A stretch of 64,000 nt of DNA from Triglochin maritima. Lineage: Eukaryota; Streptophyta; Magnoliopsida; Alismatales; Juncaginaceae. The DNA lies in the NCBI GenBank assembly GCA_963682175.1, contig OY821782.1:27115741-27179740 (forward strand), in the 5' to 3' direction. A program made the position numbers and the translations under genes. Of the stretch, positions 22,902 to 33,265 are shown piece after piece (the stretch's first letter is position 1; every line of letters starts with the position of its first letter). Under the pieces are notes generated by a model. The model searched no databases. It was not told the origin of the DNA and worked only from the letters and a program-made list of their open reading frames with translations.

Positions 22902-24313
22902 TGTTGAACGTTTTATTTAAACCGCAAGTGCACGGCCGCGATGAAGCGGTGGCAAGTACGGGTCGTCCTCAGGGAGGAGAGCAGCCTCTTGCTTGTACGA
23001 AATCAAGTGGCAAAAATAGGGGAAGAAAGATGTTTATGCTAACATACGCTACACTACGCTAAGAAGTATGAAATGTGAAAGAAGCAATCAAACGATGAAA
23101 TAAGAACTAAGCTAAGAACAAGACAAGAATGCTGGAATTTCAGGAAGGGAAAACCCCTAAGGGGTGGAGTGAGTGCACACAAGCAAAGAGGTGGGTGTAG
23201 AATACATTCTTTAAGCACATGAAGGTGGTGTTTATCAAGCATAGGAAGTGTCTAAATGTTATGGCAAAACCTATCAATCTATTCACCAACTTGGTTGATT
23301 AACATTTACATATGCAAGTTGTTTATTTCAGAACCTAAACAAGCATGAGAGGTGTCTAATCATTTTGGCAAAACTCATCAAGTTATAAATTCTATCCTAA
23401 ACAAGCAAGCATACATTCATGTTTAATCAACACATTGAAATTAAAGCATTCATCCCATTCTCTAATGCATGTATGTACATCTACTCCACCCCCCAAAGGG
23501 GATGGAACTACTCACTAAACATTACACTAATTATTAAAATATGGAAAGAAAGCATATTAAAACTAAGCTAGAATTAAAAGACGATTAAACTAAAACATGC
23601 ATAAACAATAAAAGAAGCATAAAACAAACAATGAAAGAAACACAAAACTTTATTGATAAAATGACTCACATTAAAAGTAGCATCCTCCTACTTTAGTGTG
23701 TGCTTCAAGGCCTCACTTCTAATAGGAAGAATAGCCACTTAAAATATGGAGTGATTACAATAGGAGGTGAAGAGTTCTATTTATAGGCATGGAAAAAGCT
23801 AATCCGGGACAATCCCCCGATGTGGGACTAAACAGATACCACACATAGCCTAAACATCCTCTAATACATGTGCTGGAGAAATTTGAGCGCATTTGGGCCA
23901 AAAGTGACCGCTAATTAGCGGTCTTGGACCGCTAATTAGCGGTCTACAGTGTCCGGATCGCTCTGTAATTTCTTGTGGGCTTTTCTGGAAGGCTTTGTTG
24001 GTATTTGATGCATCTAGTTTGCATGTTGGAGCTCCGACCCGAATAGAATTGCCAAAATACTCCCCATGATGGTGAGGAGTATTCTGTTTTGCTCTTAGGT
24101 CCTTCGGTCTTGCATTCAGGTCCTTCTTCCTTGCATCTTGGTCCACAGATCTCACAATTCAGTCCTTTTTCCCAGCTTTTGGGTCCTTTTATGCTTCATC
24201 TCTTCAAACCTATTTATTCCTGAAAACTAAACATAAAACTCGTAACATAGCATTATTTAGGTGAAAGATAATGGATATAAGATACAAATATGAGCATGAA
24301 ATGATGTCAATCA
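22902..24313 (-). repeat. Element A 5' LTR (1412 bp)
   Basis: Full-length LTR, TGATTGACAT to GTTCAACA on the minus strand, followed by the primer site. TATA box at 23777-23786. Tandem palindromes at 23906-23923 (perfect 18-bp GACCGCTAATTAGCGGTC) and 23927-23944 (perfect). Confidence 0.93.
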
Positions 24314-24318
24314 ATTGA
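24314..24318 (+). repeat. Target-site duplication ATTGA, right of element A
   Basis: Exact partner of 15658-15662. Confidence 0.9.
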
Positions 24319-25794
24319 CATGATATAATGCATATATTCGTGTCTTATATTCTCTATTTTGAACCTTAACAATGCTACATAACGAGTTTTATGTTTAAGT
24401 TTTAGGAATAAACAATATTGAGAAGAAGAGACACAAAAACGATATGAACGTAAGAGAAATGACTGAATTGTGAGACTTATAGACTGACATGCAAGATGGA
24501 AGGACCACGATGTAAACCAAAATGACCAAGAAGCAAATCGAGAAACTCCACACCATCATGAGGAGTATTTTGGCAATTTGATTTGGGCCTAAACTCCAAC
24601 AACTAACTCGGGTGCACTACACATGAAGAAATCAACCCAGAATGCGTCTTCAAAGCCAGGGCCGGATCCAAGCATTCCAGACCGCTTGTTAGCGGTCGGG
24701 ACTCTTCCTCCTCCTTTGTAATACACCCATTGCTTGGTGGTCATTCTCTCTAATTAGAGTAAGCCTTGGAGCAAAACTCAAGTGCAGAAGAATGCTACTT
24801 GTAATGGGAGTCATGTAGATAAAATAATTCTTCATAGTTTTGTTTTAATGGTTTCTTATTTTTAATGTTTGCATATTTGGCTTAGTTTGTTTTCTTTACC
24901 TTAGTATAATTAGTTAGAATGTTTTCTTTTGTTAATATAAATGCTAGCTAAATGAGTAGTGAGTAGTTCATCCCCCTTTGGGGGGTGGAGATGATGTACA
25001 TTTATGTTTTGAGGTTTTTAATGTTTGACAAATTTAGATTGTGTAGAGGTTAATGTTTGTATGTTCATCAGGTTTGTTTCATTCATCTACATGTTGGGGG
25101 ATTTTTGATGGGTTTTGCCATAAGATTTAGACACTTCCCATGCTTGGTTTCCTCATGTTTATTGGCTAAAATTTCTTGTTGGATATGCTACATTTTAGTT
25201 GTGTATTTGTATTAGCGTTTAATTGCTTAATTGATTGAAGAAACTTTGTTTGGATGAGTTTTGCCATAAATTTTAGACACCTCCCATGCTTAGCTTTATT
25301 CTTCACATGAGTTCCTAGTTTTTTATGAGTTTTGCCATAATTTTAGACACTTCCTATGTTGAACCTCATCTTATGAAAATCAAGTAGTCATTGTTAATAT
25401 GGTGTGTGAATGGATTGGTAGATCTTGCCAAATCTTTAGACACTTTCTATGCACGAAGACACACACATGACACACATACACACATGCTTGCATGCATCAT
25501 TCATCACTTATCTCACCTCATATGTGTTCACACTCCACCACTTTGGGGTTCATCTATATTTTTTTCCACATCGTTTGCTGCATTTCTTTAGTGTACGGTT
25601 GCATCGTAATCTAGTTTGTTTTGCATTCTAGTGTAATTTTCTTTTTACTAGTAGCATAATAATCTCTTCTTCTACCGTTATTTCCCACTTGATTTCCGAA
25701 GAATCAGAGCTCACACACCTCCCGGTGGATCGACCCGTACTTGCCCTATCTTCACCGACGGTCGTGCACGTGCGGTTGAACTTAATATCAATCA
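24319..25794 (+). repeat. Element B 5' LTR, main part (promoter deleted)
   Basis: Continues the LTR begun at 15656 and ends CTTAATATCAATCA, 6 bp before a primer site. It shares blocks with LTR C and LTR H (CTTCACATGAGTTCCT, TTGCCATAA..TTAGACAC, GGATCGACCCGTACTTGCC). A palindrome-like GACCGCTTGTTAGCGGTC is at 24680-24697. Directly after it the sequence jumps to GGGACTCTTCCTCCTCC. Relatives have about 100 bp here including CTATAAATAG, so the TATA box is deleted. Confidence 0.85.
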
Positions 25795-25800
25795 AGTTTT

Positions 25801-25818
25801 TGGCGTTGTTGCCGGGGA
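25801..25818 (+). promoter_or_regulatory. Primer-binding site of element B
   Basis: TGGCGTTGTTGCCGGGGA, one base different from the element A site, 6 bp after the LTR end. Confidence 0.85.
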
Positions 25819-26744
25819 GGTGCTCTGTCCAAACTCTGGTTTGGACGATTCGAGTGGGTTTAATCTTTTTTTTTTTGAGTTTGTGCTTTTTAGGGACATC
25901 TCCGCATCAAGGGAAGGCACCGGGAGAAATTTGGAGAAGAAAACCGTCATTTGCGAACTGGCGGCCAGATAAGCTTCTTTTGCCCCAAATTTTCTAGTGG
26001 TTGTTTCTGGTTGCAATATAGTGGTCTGGGAGCTCAATTTGGCATGATATGACTTTAGAGTGCTCCTAGAGTAATTAAGAAACCAACCAATCCCCATTTT
26101 AATTAACTTGGACCTTAAAACTCAAAGCAAAAGAGTAGATCGATTGTCATCTAGGTCATGCATCATTTGTAGACCGTGCACGCACTCGTCTTTTCTTTTC
26201 TTTACATTGTTGTTGTTGATTGTTGGCGTGAGGTACGTGCTCCCATTCTCTCATTCATGCATGGTTAAAGCATGCATTATTTAGTAAGGCGCAAGGGGAC
26301 AAGAGTGAGGTGAATATTTGTCTAGAGAGTTGATTGCTAGATTAAGACTCAAAACGCTACTAAGGAGGGGTTGTCCCATACAAAATAAGGTGAGGGATTT
26401 CATCACCCTTTCCTTAGCCCCAAAAATCACTCCTAATCAAAAGTCTTAATCTAAAATCAAGTAGACATTGACCCTAGGACTCGGGCGCATTAAGACAGTG
26501 AGGTGTGTTGACGTCGTGTGACATCGTAGTTAGGCGTCGTCTAGCTGTAAGGACCTATAACGACCTTTGGTTGTTTGAGCCGTCTTTGCTAGCTTAGGTT
26601 TCTACCATCACCCACTACCCACGATAGCTCTACGCATTCTTCTCTTCTCATCTGAGTCTTCTCCTCCTCTATATTCTACGAGTAATCTCCTACTCTGATT
26701 ACACCTTCTGTTGTCTGTGGTTTTAGAGTCGAGTCGAGCGTTTT
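25819..26744 (+). other. Element B 5' leader
   Basis: Non-coding leader homologous to the element A leader; ends at the gag ATG at 26745. Confidence 0.7.
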
Positions 26745-27284
26745 ATGAGGGGTCGGGCTCGTTCTGATGAGAGCGCTCGACTTGAGAGAGTGCATTTTTC
26801 TGAGATGGATGGTCTAAGTGATGGGGGAGACTGGGTTCCTTTGGAGTGTGAGGCCGAGTCATCTCGTGGAGATGGGGGAGACCGGGTTCCTTACATGGAT
26901 TACCTTGGTCCACTCCCACCACCACATAGACCTCTTCATCCTCCGACTCGGGAGGAAGAGAGATTCGGTCAGGATTGAGTTCTTGGTGCACCACCACCTT
27001 TAGTTCGACGGGATAGACTGGTGACTCTGTGGGAGCGGACTCGTCCTGTTCGGGCCACGCAACCTTCTTGCATAGTTCTCTCGCCTGCTCGCGAGAACAA
27101 GTATGAGTTGAAACCTCAACATGTGAGCATGCTTCTTACCTTCACTGCCAATAAGGAGGATCCGTATATTTTTATACGTGAGTTCGAGGAGGTATGCTCC
27201 ATTTTCAAGCTTCAACAACTTGACGAGGATTCAGTCTGGTTGAGGATGATTTCTTTCGCGTTGAAATATAACACAAATAAGTGG

Positions 27285-27289
27285 ATGTA
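27285..27289 (+). repeat. Target-site duplication ATGTA, left of solo LTR C
   Basis: ATGTA at 27285-27289 and again at 28839-28843 flank LTR C exactly. Confidence 0.88.
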
Positions 27290-28838
27290 TGACTGACATC
27301 ATTTCATGCATATCTTTGTGTCTTATATCCATTATCTTTCACCCAAAGAATGCTATGTAATGAGTTTAATGTTTAGTTTTCAGGAATAAGTAGGTTTGAG
27401 AAGGAGAGACTATAAATGGACTTAATAGCAGGGAAAAGGACTGAGTTGAGAGACTCGAGGACTAAGATGCAAGATCGAAGGACCTGAATGTAAGATCGAA
27501 GGACCAATGAGCAAATAAGAATACTTCACACCATCATGGGAAGTATCTTGGCAATTCTATTCGGGTCGGAGCTCCAACAAGCGAAGTAGATGCATCAAAG
27601 ACAACCAAAGCATTCCAGAAAATCCCACAAGAAAATCCAGAGCGATCCAAACACTATACACCGCCAATTGGCGGTCACTTTTGGTCCGGATCCGCTAAGA
27701 TTCTTGTGGGGCGTGTATTAGTGTGTATTTAGTCTATTTCTGGTATTTGTTTAGTCCCATACCGGGGGATTGTCCCGGATTACCTTTTTCTATGGCTATA
27801 AATAGAACTCTCCACCTTCTATTCTAATCACCCATTGCTTGGTGCCATTCTCTCTACTTAGAGTAATCCTTGAAGCAAAACTCAAGGTGGAGAAGAGTGC
27901 TACCTTCAATGTGAGTCATTTTAATAAAATATTTTTTCTTAGTTTCATTTAGTATTGTCTTGTCTTTTAATTCTTGCATGTTTCTTTAGTTTTATGTTCC
28001 TTTCAATTAGCTTCTTTAATATTCCTTTCTTGCTTAGTTGAATTTCCTTTCAGTACAATGTTTCATTTTGTTACTGTAGTTAGTGTAATGAGTAGTGAGT
28101 AGTTCCATTCTCATCTGGGGGGTGGAGAAATATGTGATATCAATAATGTGATGTATTAGGTGTGTGTTATCTTAATCCGTTGAACCTTACATGATTTCCA
28201 TAACCATCTAATGGGATTTCACTCTTGTCTTTGATATGATAATGCTCTTGAATGAAGCTTAGCATATACTTAGACTAGTGGACCTATTTTATGGGGAATA
28301 ATAAGGTGAGGATATGGATGGAATTAATATTGGGAACACAATTTGTAGTTGCATGTACTCTTGTTGCCTTTACCTTGGTTAATGTCTTGTATGTTTTAAT
28401 GATATTGTGTTATCTTATTTCATGTGGAGGCATAGTAGGGTCTAGTCTTTATACATGAGTTCATTTAGCTTCATTTCAATTATTGTCATGTATGTTTTAA
28501 TGATATGATCTTATCTTATTTCATGTGGAGGCAAAGTTGGATTTAGTTTTATGATTTTCATGCACTACATGTTGTGCTGAGCATAAATTGAATACACACA
28601 CTTACACACTTCTTGTATTCACATTTTTCCTCTACCCCCTTTGGGGTTTAGTTTTATTGCTTATTTGCCATTTCCTTTCGCATTGTAGTGTAGTGTAGAT
28701 CGTAACTCCTTTCTCTCCTTTCTTTCCCACTCGCCTTCGAACAAACCAAAAGTCGACACACCTCCCTGTCGATCGACTCATATTTGCCACCGCTTCAACG
28801 CGATCGTGCACTTGCGGTTAATTAAAACATATCAATCA
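27290..28838 (+). repeat. Solo LTR C (1549 bp), Athila-like
   Basis: Starts TGACTGACATCATTTCATGC and ends CATATCAATCA. It has the TATA motif GGCTATAAATAGAAC near 27794-27808 and a perfect CCGCCAATTGGCGG palindrome at 27661-27674. No primer site, gene or second LTR accompanies it, and the gag frame of element B continues on both sides. It is the product of LTR-LTR recombination of a full element inserted in B gag. Confidence 0.9.
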
Positions 28839-29439
28839 ATGTACAACCTCCCAGCAAACTCGATTCGGTACAAGGATAACTTCATGACCGTGTTTCTGAA
28901 GAGATTCTTCCCTCAAATGAAGACTCAACAGATACGGCACCAGATACATCAAATGTATCTGCCTGAGACCGAATCGTTTCATGCTTTCTTTGAGAGGTTC
29001 AAAGACCATCTCCAACAGTGCCCTCATCATGGACTTGAGGTGTGGTAGTTGTGCCAGATTGTTTATGAGGGCCTCAACTACAACACCCGCACATTGTTGG
29101 AGTCCATGTGTCAAGGTGATTTCCAAATGAAACTCATCAATGAGGTATGGGAAACTTTTGAATTAATGGTTGAACGTACCTTTGAGTGAGACACCATGAG
29201 AGAGCCACCAGCCGCCAGGTCTTCTGGTCGAGCTGGATTATATCAAGTTGAGTCAACTATCGTGTTTGATGCGAAAACGGCTACTCTCATGCGTAGGACT
29301 GAGAGTTTAGAGTTGGACCGAGCTCAGGTCACTACTCTTGCGTGTAGTAGGTGTGGACTTACGGGACATAATGACTTGGAATGTACTTACACTCCAAGTG
29401 ATACTGAGCATCCAAATGCGATGTATCAACAGAGGCCCC

Positions 29440-29444
29440 ATAAC
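29440..29444 (+). repeat. Target-site duplication ATAAC of element D
   Basis: ATAAC at 29440-29444 and at 34758-34762 flank the Copia element exactly. Confidence 0.92.
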
Positions 29445-30001
29445 TGTGGGATCGTGTGGGTTATGGGTCCACTAATCACTTTTAATCTAATCCCTAATTT
29501 TCTACTTGATTAAGCAAACAAATGCGCAGCGGAATAAACAAACAAGTAGAGAAAGAAAGACAATGCAAACCACAAAAGACGCGTCGGTTTTTATAGAGGT
29601 TCGGCACCCCACCCGGGTCCTAGTCCTCTCTTGTAAGCTCCGCTCGACTCCGCGAGCTCCGCCTACGTCTTCACTAACCACTCCCCGTTCCGGGCCGGGA
29701 GAGAACGCCTTTACACCACAAGCAACGCGAACAACCCTCGCTTGCTTGAATTCTTCCTCTCACAATCCGAGAGGGACACTTCGGGCTTTCACCGAAGTCC
29801 TTGCTTCTTTTGACAACACTTGTAACTGAGTGGGATTCACTCTCTAATTGAGCACACTTTGAGTAGGATGAGTATATGATCAAATGTGTGAAGTTTAGGC
29901 TTAAAGAGTGTAGAATTGGGAGCTTTGAGGATTGAGGTTTCTCTCTAATGTATTGGGACAATTGGAGTTGGAGAGTTGTGTTAACAACAAGTCTTGATCC
30001 T

Positions 30002-30012
30002 CTATTTATAAG
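30002..30012 (-). promoter_or_regulatory. TATA box of element D 3' LTR
   Basis: The minus strand reads CTTATAAATAGAGG. The palindrome array starts ~90 bp upstream of it. The twin is at 33823-33833. Confidence 0.75.
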
Positions 30013-30103
30013 CTCCTAAGGTATTCTAGCCGTTGGGGATAGATTTGATTGGGTTTTGTGCAAGATACACAAGGCAGAAAATCAGGCTGCAAATCTGTCC
30101 AGA

Positions 30104-30560
30104 ACCGGTCGACCGAAACGTGGAACGGTCGACCGAACGCTTGGGTTCGATAAGAATACGGTCGACTGAAATATGAATAGATCGACCGAACACTTAAGTC
30201 TATTAAGAAAACGGTCGACCGAACAGGGTTACCGGTCGACCGAATAAGCGTTTCGGTAGAGGGAAAATTGGATCGGTCGAACGAAATCGTATCGACCGAT
30301 AGCAGGGAATTTTTGACAAGGTTAAACGGTCGACCGAACTTGGCACATGGTTCGACCGTTTGGTTAAGTATATGGAGGTGTATATAGTTTTAATACGAAT
30401 ACGACCGTTGGGCATATACGACAAGAAAAACGGTCATATGAAAAATCCGGAATCGGTCGACCGAAAATGTAGAACCGGTCGACCGGTAGAGTTCGGTAAA
30501 ATCACTGTGGAGAGTCTGTTATAAACCGGTCGAACTGAGAACTGGTTCGGTCGACCGGTT
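30104..30560 (-). promoter_or_regulatory. CGGTCGACCG palindrome array in D 3' LTR
   Basis: About eight copies of GGTCGACCG and about as many one- or two-base variants (GGTCGACTG, GATCGACCG, GGTCGAACG, GTTCGACCG) lie within 460 bp. The spacers are AT-richer. On the minus strand the array lies ~90-550 bp upstream of the TATA box, in U3. Confidence 0.8.
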
Positions 30561-30936
30561 CACACAGGAAATCTGGGTTTATGTTTATAAGTGATTTCCG
30601 ACTAAGGTTTGGGTGATCTAATGAAGTCCAAATAATGTGAAATTTCGTGTGTGACTTCTATAGGGAACCTATTGTGTATGTGATTGGTTTTTAACTCTTG
30701 TATGCTCAATTTACACATGTTCCTAAGACTCAAAATAAATCAAGATTACATGTCTTCGATTTAGCTTTAATTACATGTCTTGACTTCATTTCCTTCTTTC
30801 TTGAGTCTTGATCACCTGTAGAGGTTAGCACAATACAATATACATGCAATGCAATATGTGTGCTACTCTACATCATCATAATTAAGATTAGGTTAATTAA
30901 ATCATCAAAACATAGATTAAGGCCAAAAAGCCAACA

Positions 30937-30952
30937 ATCTCCCCCTTTTTGA
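30937..30952 (-). promoter_or_regulatory. Polypurine tract of element D
   Basis: On the minus strand AAAAAGGGGGAGAT directly precedes the 3' LTR (TGTTGGC). Confidence 0.8.
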
Positions 30953-31568
30953 TGATGGCAACCTATATCTTAATTCTATCTAAATACATGGAATTTGTAT
31001 ATGTAAACTATGCATATTAATGCTCCCCCTATGGATGTGCATAGTTTTTGTTCAATTTTATGCCAAATTCCAAGTTACCCCCTTAATTATCTCTCCCCCT
31101 TTGACATCCATCAAAAATAATAATTATTTAAGACTTTAAGCATAGAATTTGGATGTCTTGTAATGAAGTTGCTCCCCCTAAATTTTGCACTTCATTACTC
31201 TAATAAAAGATATAACATTTAAGCTCCCCCTATCAATAAGGCTAAATTGAAACAATGAGTATGATGAAATTTTAAGTTCAATTAAGTTTCTTCTTAAGTC
31301 TTATTCTAACATCCATTTAGAATTGACATTTAAAATCAATGGATGTGATAAATGATTTGCAATGAATAGGGTATATGATTTGCAATGAATTGAACTATAT
31401 GATATGTCAATTAAGCATATGAAGCTAGATTAGAGCTAATTTAACATGAATTGTATAGATAGGAATTTATACCAATGTTGAATTCGAATTTAGCTCCAAT
31501 CTCATTTAGTGATGCAACCGGATTTGAATTTGACTCTTGAGCTCACCCGGTCACCACCAATCTCCTCC
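30953..31568 (-). other. Element D 3' non-coding interior
   Basis: AT-rich, with repeated runs such as GCTCCCCCTA in plus reading. No polymerase sequence remains. Confidence 0.7.
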
Positions 31569-33212
31569 TCAAGCTCCTACAAGAGTAGATTTAGGTACCC
31601 AAACAACTTTGGGTCCTTGAATGTTAGCTTTGGGAACCCAAACCATTTTGGTTTTGGGAGAACTATGGTTTACAACTAAGTGCTTTCCATTTAGAGTAGT
31701 GTGAGATACATGGTTTTTCAATTTTGCAATGTATCCTAACCCATGTTTTTGCAAAGATTGTCTTTAACTACCTAAAAGCATATCAAGCATTTTTGTTCCT
31801 TTAGTGAACATTTCTAGATCTTTCCTTAATTGCATATTTGAAGTTCTAAGATCTAAATGTTCATCAACAATAGGTGTTTTACTTAGACTAGTAAGTGATG
31901 ATTCATTTGATTCAAGTCTAGCAACCACCTCATTCTTTTCATTCATGATTAATTCAATTTGGCATTTGAGATCATTTATTGTTTTTCTAGCATTTTTGTT
32001 CTTTTCACAAATGATCTCATATTGATTAACTAAATCATGAAATGCATTTTGTAGCTCATCATGTGTATATGATTCATCATTAGCATTAGAATTAGAGCTA
32101 GCACTAGAATATGATTTACTTGAACATGAATTACTTCTAGTGGAATAAGATTTAGAGGAGTTAGAAGCTACCTCACTTTGTTCATCTTCAATGGCCATGA
32201 AACATGAATGTGCAACCTCTCTTCTACTTTGCAAGGAAGAGGATGATGATGATGGAGATGAAGAGTCATCCCAAGTGGCTTTGTGAGCTTCCTCCTTCCT
32301 TTCTTTCCTCTTACTCTTCTCCTTTTCTCTTCTCCTCTCTCTTCTCTCATTTTTCTTCTCCCTCTCTTTTCTCTCATTTTCGCTCTCCTCCCTCTCTTTT
32401 TCTTTTTCTCTTTTCTCACTTCTTCTACCTCTTCTATCATTCTTTTCTCCCTTATCCCTCTTGAGGTATTTGAAGAAGTCTTGGGCAAGGACCTCAATGT
32501 CCTCTTCTTCCACCCTCCTTGGCTCATCAAAATTTGCATGCAATGCCACCATGGAGTTTTTCTTTGAAGCTTCCTTCTCTCTTCGATGACTCAATTGGAG
32601 CTCATAGGCCATGAGATTTCCAATGAGTTCCTCCATCTTCAATTTTGAAAGATCGTGCGATTCTTCGATTGCCACGACCTTGTCTTCCCAATCGTTGCTC
32701 AAAGATCGGAGGAATTTTCGAGTCATCTCTCCTTCATTTATCCTTCTTCCAAGAATCAAAAGAGAGTTAGTGATATCGGTGAAGCGAGTGTTCATGTCGC
32801 TTATGTTCTCACCGATTTGCATAGAAAATATTTCATATTTATGCATGAGGAGACTTATCCTAGTTTCTTTGGTTTTGCTATCACCCTCATTATGCATTTG
32901 TAACCTATGCCATATTTCATTTGCACTTTCACATCCCCTAATTCTATTGTATTCTCCCTCATTAAGGCCACAATAAAGAATATTCATAATTTTTGAATTC
33001 ATTTCAATTTCTTTCATTTGAGCCCTAGATAGAGAATCTAAATCATCTTCGTTTGGGGGTATGTATGGATTTTGAATAAACTTCCAATACTTAAGGTCAT
33101 TTGATATTAAAAAGATTTTCATTCTATTTTTCCAATAATCATAATTTGACCCATTAAGCAAAGGAGGCCTTGTGGTGCATAAACCCTCTAAGTGATTAGA
33201 TGTTGAAGCCAT
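31569..33212 (-). pseudogene. Copia gag of element D, zinc knuckle replaced by a charged tract
   Basis: The gag frame (31764-33212, 482 codons) opens MASTSNHLEGLCTTRPPLLN, GSNYDYWKNRMKIFL, the N-terminal signature of Copia gag. Then comes the UBN2-type core (residues ~60-215, LMHKYEIFSMQIGENISDMN, FLRSLSNDWEDKVVAIEES). Where related gags have a CCHC knuckle, residues ~252-308 are instead an uninterrupted Lys/Arg/Glu tract (RRGRRSEKREKEKEREESEN). The frame then resumes with the usual ATWDDSSSP and a coiled-coil-like tail. A TAA at 31764-31766 is followed in frame by WVPKANIQGPKVVWVPK (to 31569), the usual gag-pol boundary, and there the gene ends. The gag part itself is open, so it may still be expressed. 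Confidence 0.85.
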
Positions 33213-33251
33213 GCTAAAATTACGGTAAAGTAATGAAATTTAGCTAACAAG

Positions 33252-33263
33252 GCTCTGATACCA
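33252..33263 (-). promoter_or_regulatory. Primer-binding site of element D
   Basis: The minus strand reads TGGTATCAGAGC, two bases after the 5' LTR; complementary to initiator tRNA-Met. Confidence 0.9.
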
Positions 33264-33265
33264 AA

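Larger units (their letters stand above)
15663..24313 (-). mobile_element. Element A: complete young non-autonomous Athila-like retrotransposon
   Basis: The element is 8651 bp and lies on the minus strand. It has two 1412-bp LTRs that start TGATTGACAT and end GTTCAACA. Other parts are a tRNA-Asp-like primer site at 22878-22895, a gag-protease gene at 18719-21781, a 1.6-kb non-coding stretch, a G-rich polypurine tract at 17075-17090 and ATTGA duplications. By eye I find only three substitutions between the LTRs, so it inserted recently. No reverse transcriptase, RNase H or integrase can be found on either strand, so it must have been mobilised by enzymes from another element (inference). It sits 2 bp inside the terminus of the related element B. 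Confidence 0.92.
29445..30936 (-). repeat. Element D 3' LTR (1492 bp)
   Basis: TATA box on the minus strand at 30002-30012 (CTTATAAATAG). A dense array of CGGTCGACCG palindromes is at 30104-30560. The part nearest the gene (30561-30936) is AT-rich. Confidence 0.93.

Noticed and set aside
29506..29829. 107-codon frame repeated at 33327-33650
   Set aside because: Part of the duplicated LTR of element D, antisense to the element; identity reflects LTR age.
30104..30560. CRISPR-like array
   Set aside because: The repeats are short, palindromic, degenerate and irregularly spaced, in a plant LTR, with no cas genes.
32204..32567. Plus-strand Phe/Leu/Ser-rich frames
   Set aside because: Antisense of the charged tract of the D gag.
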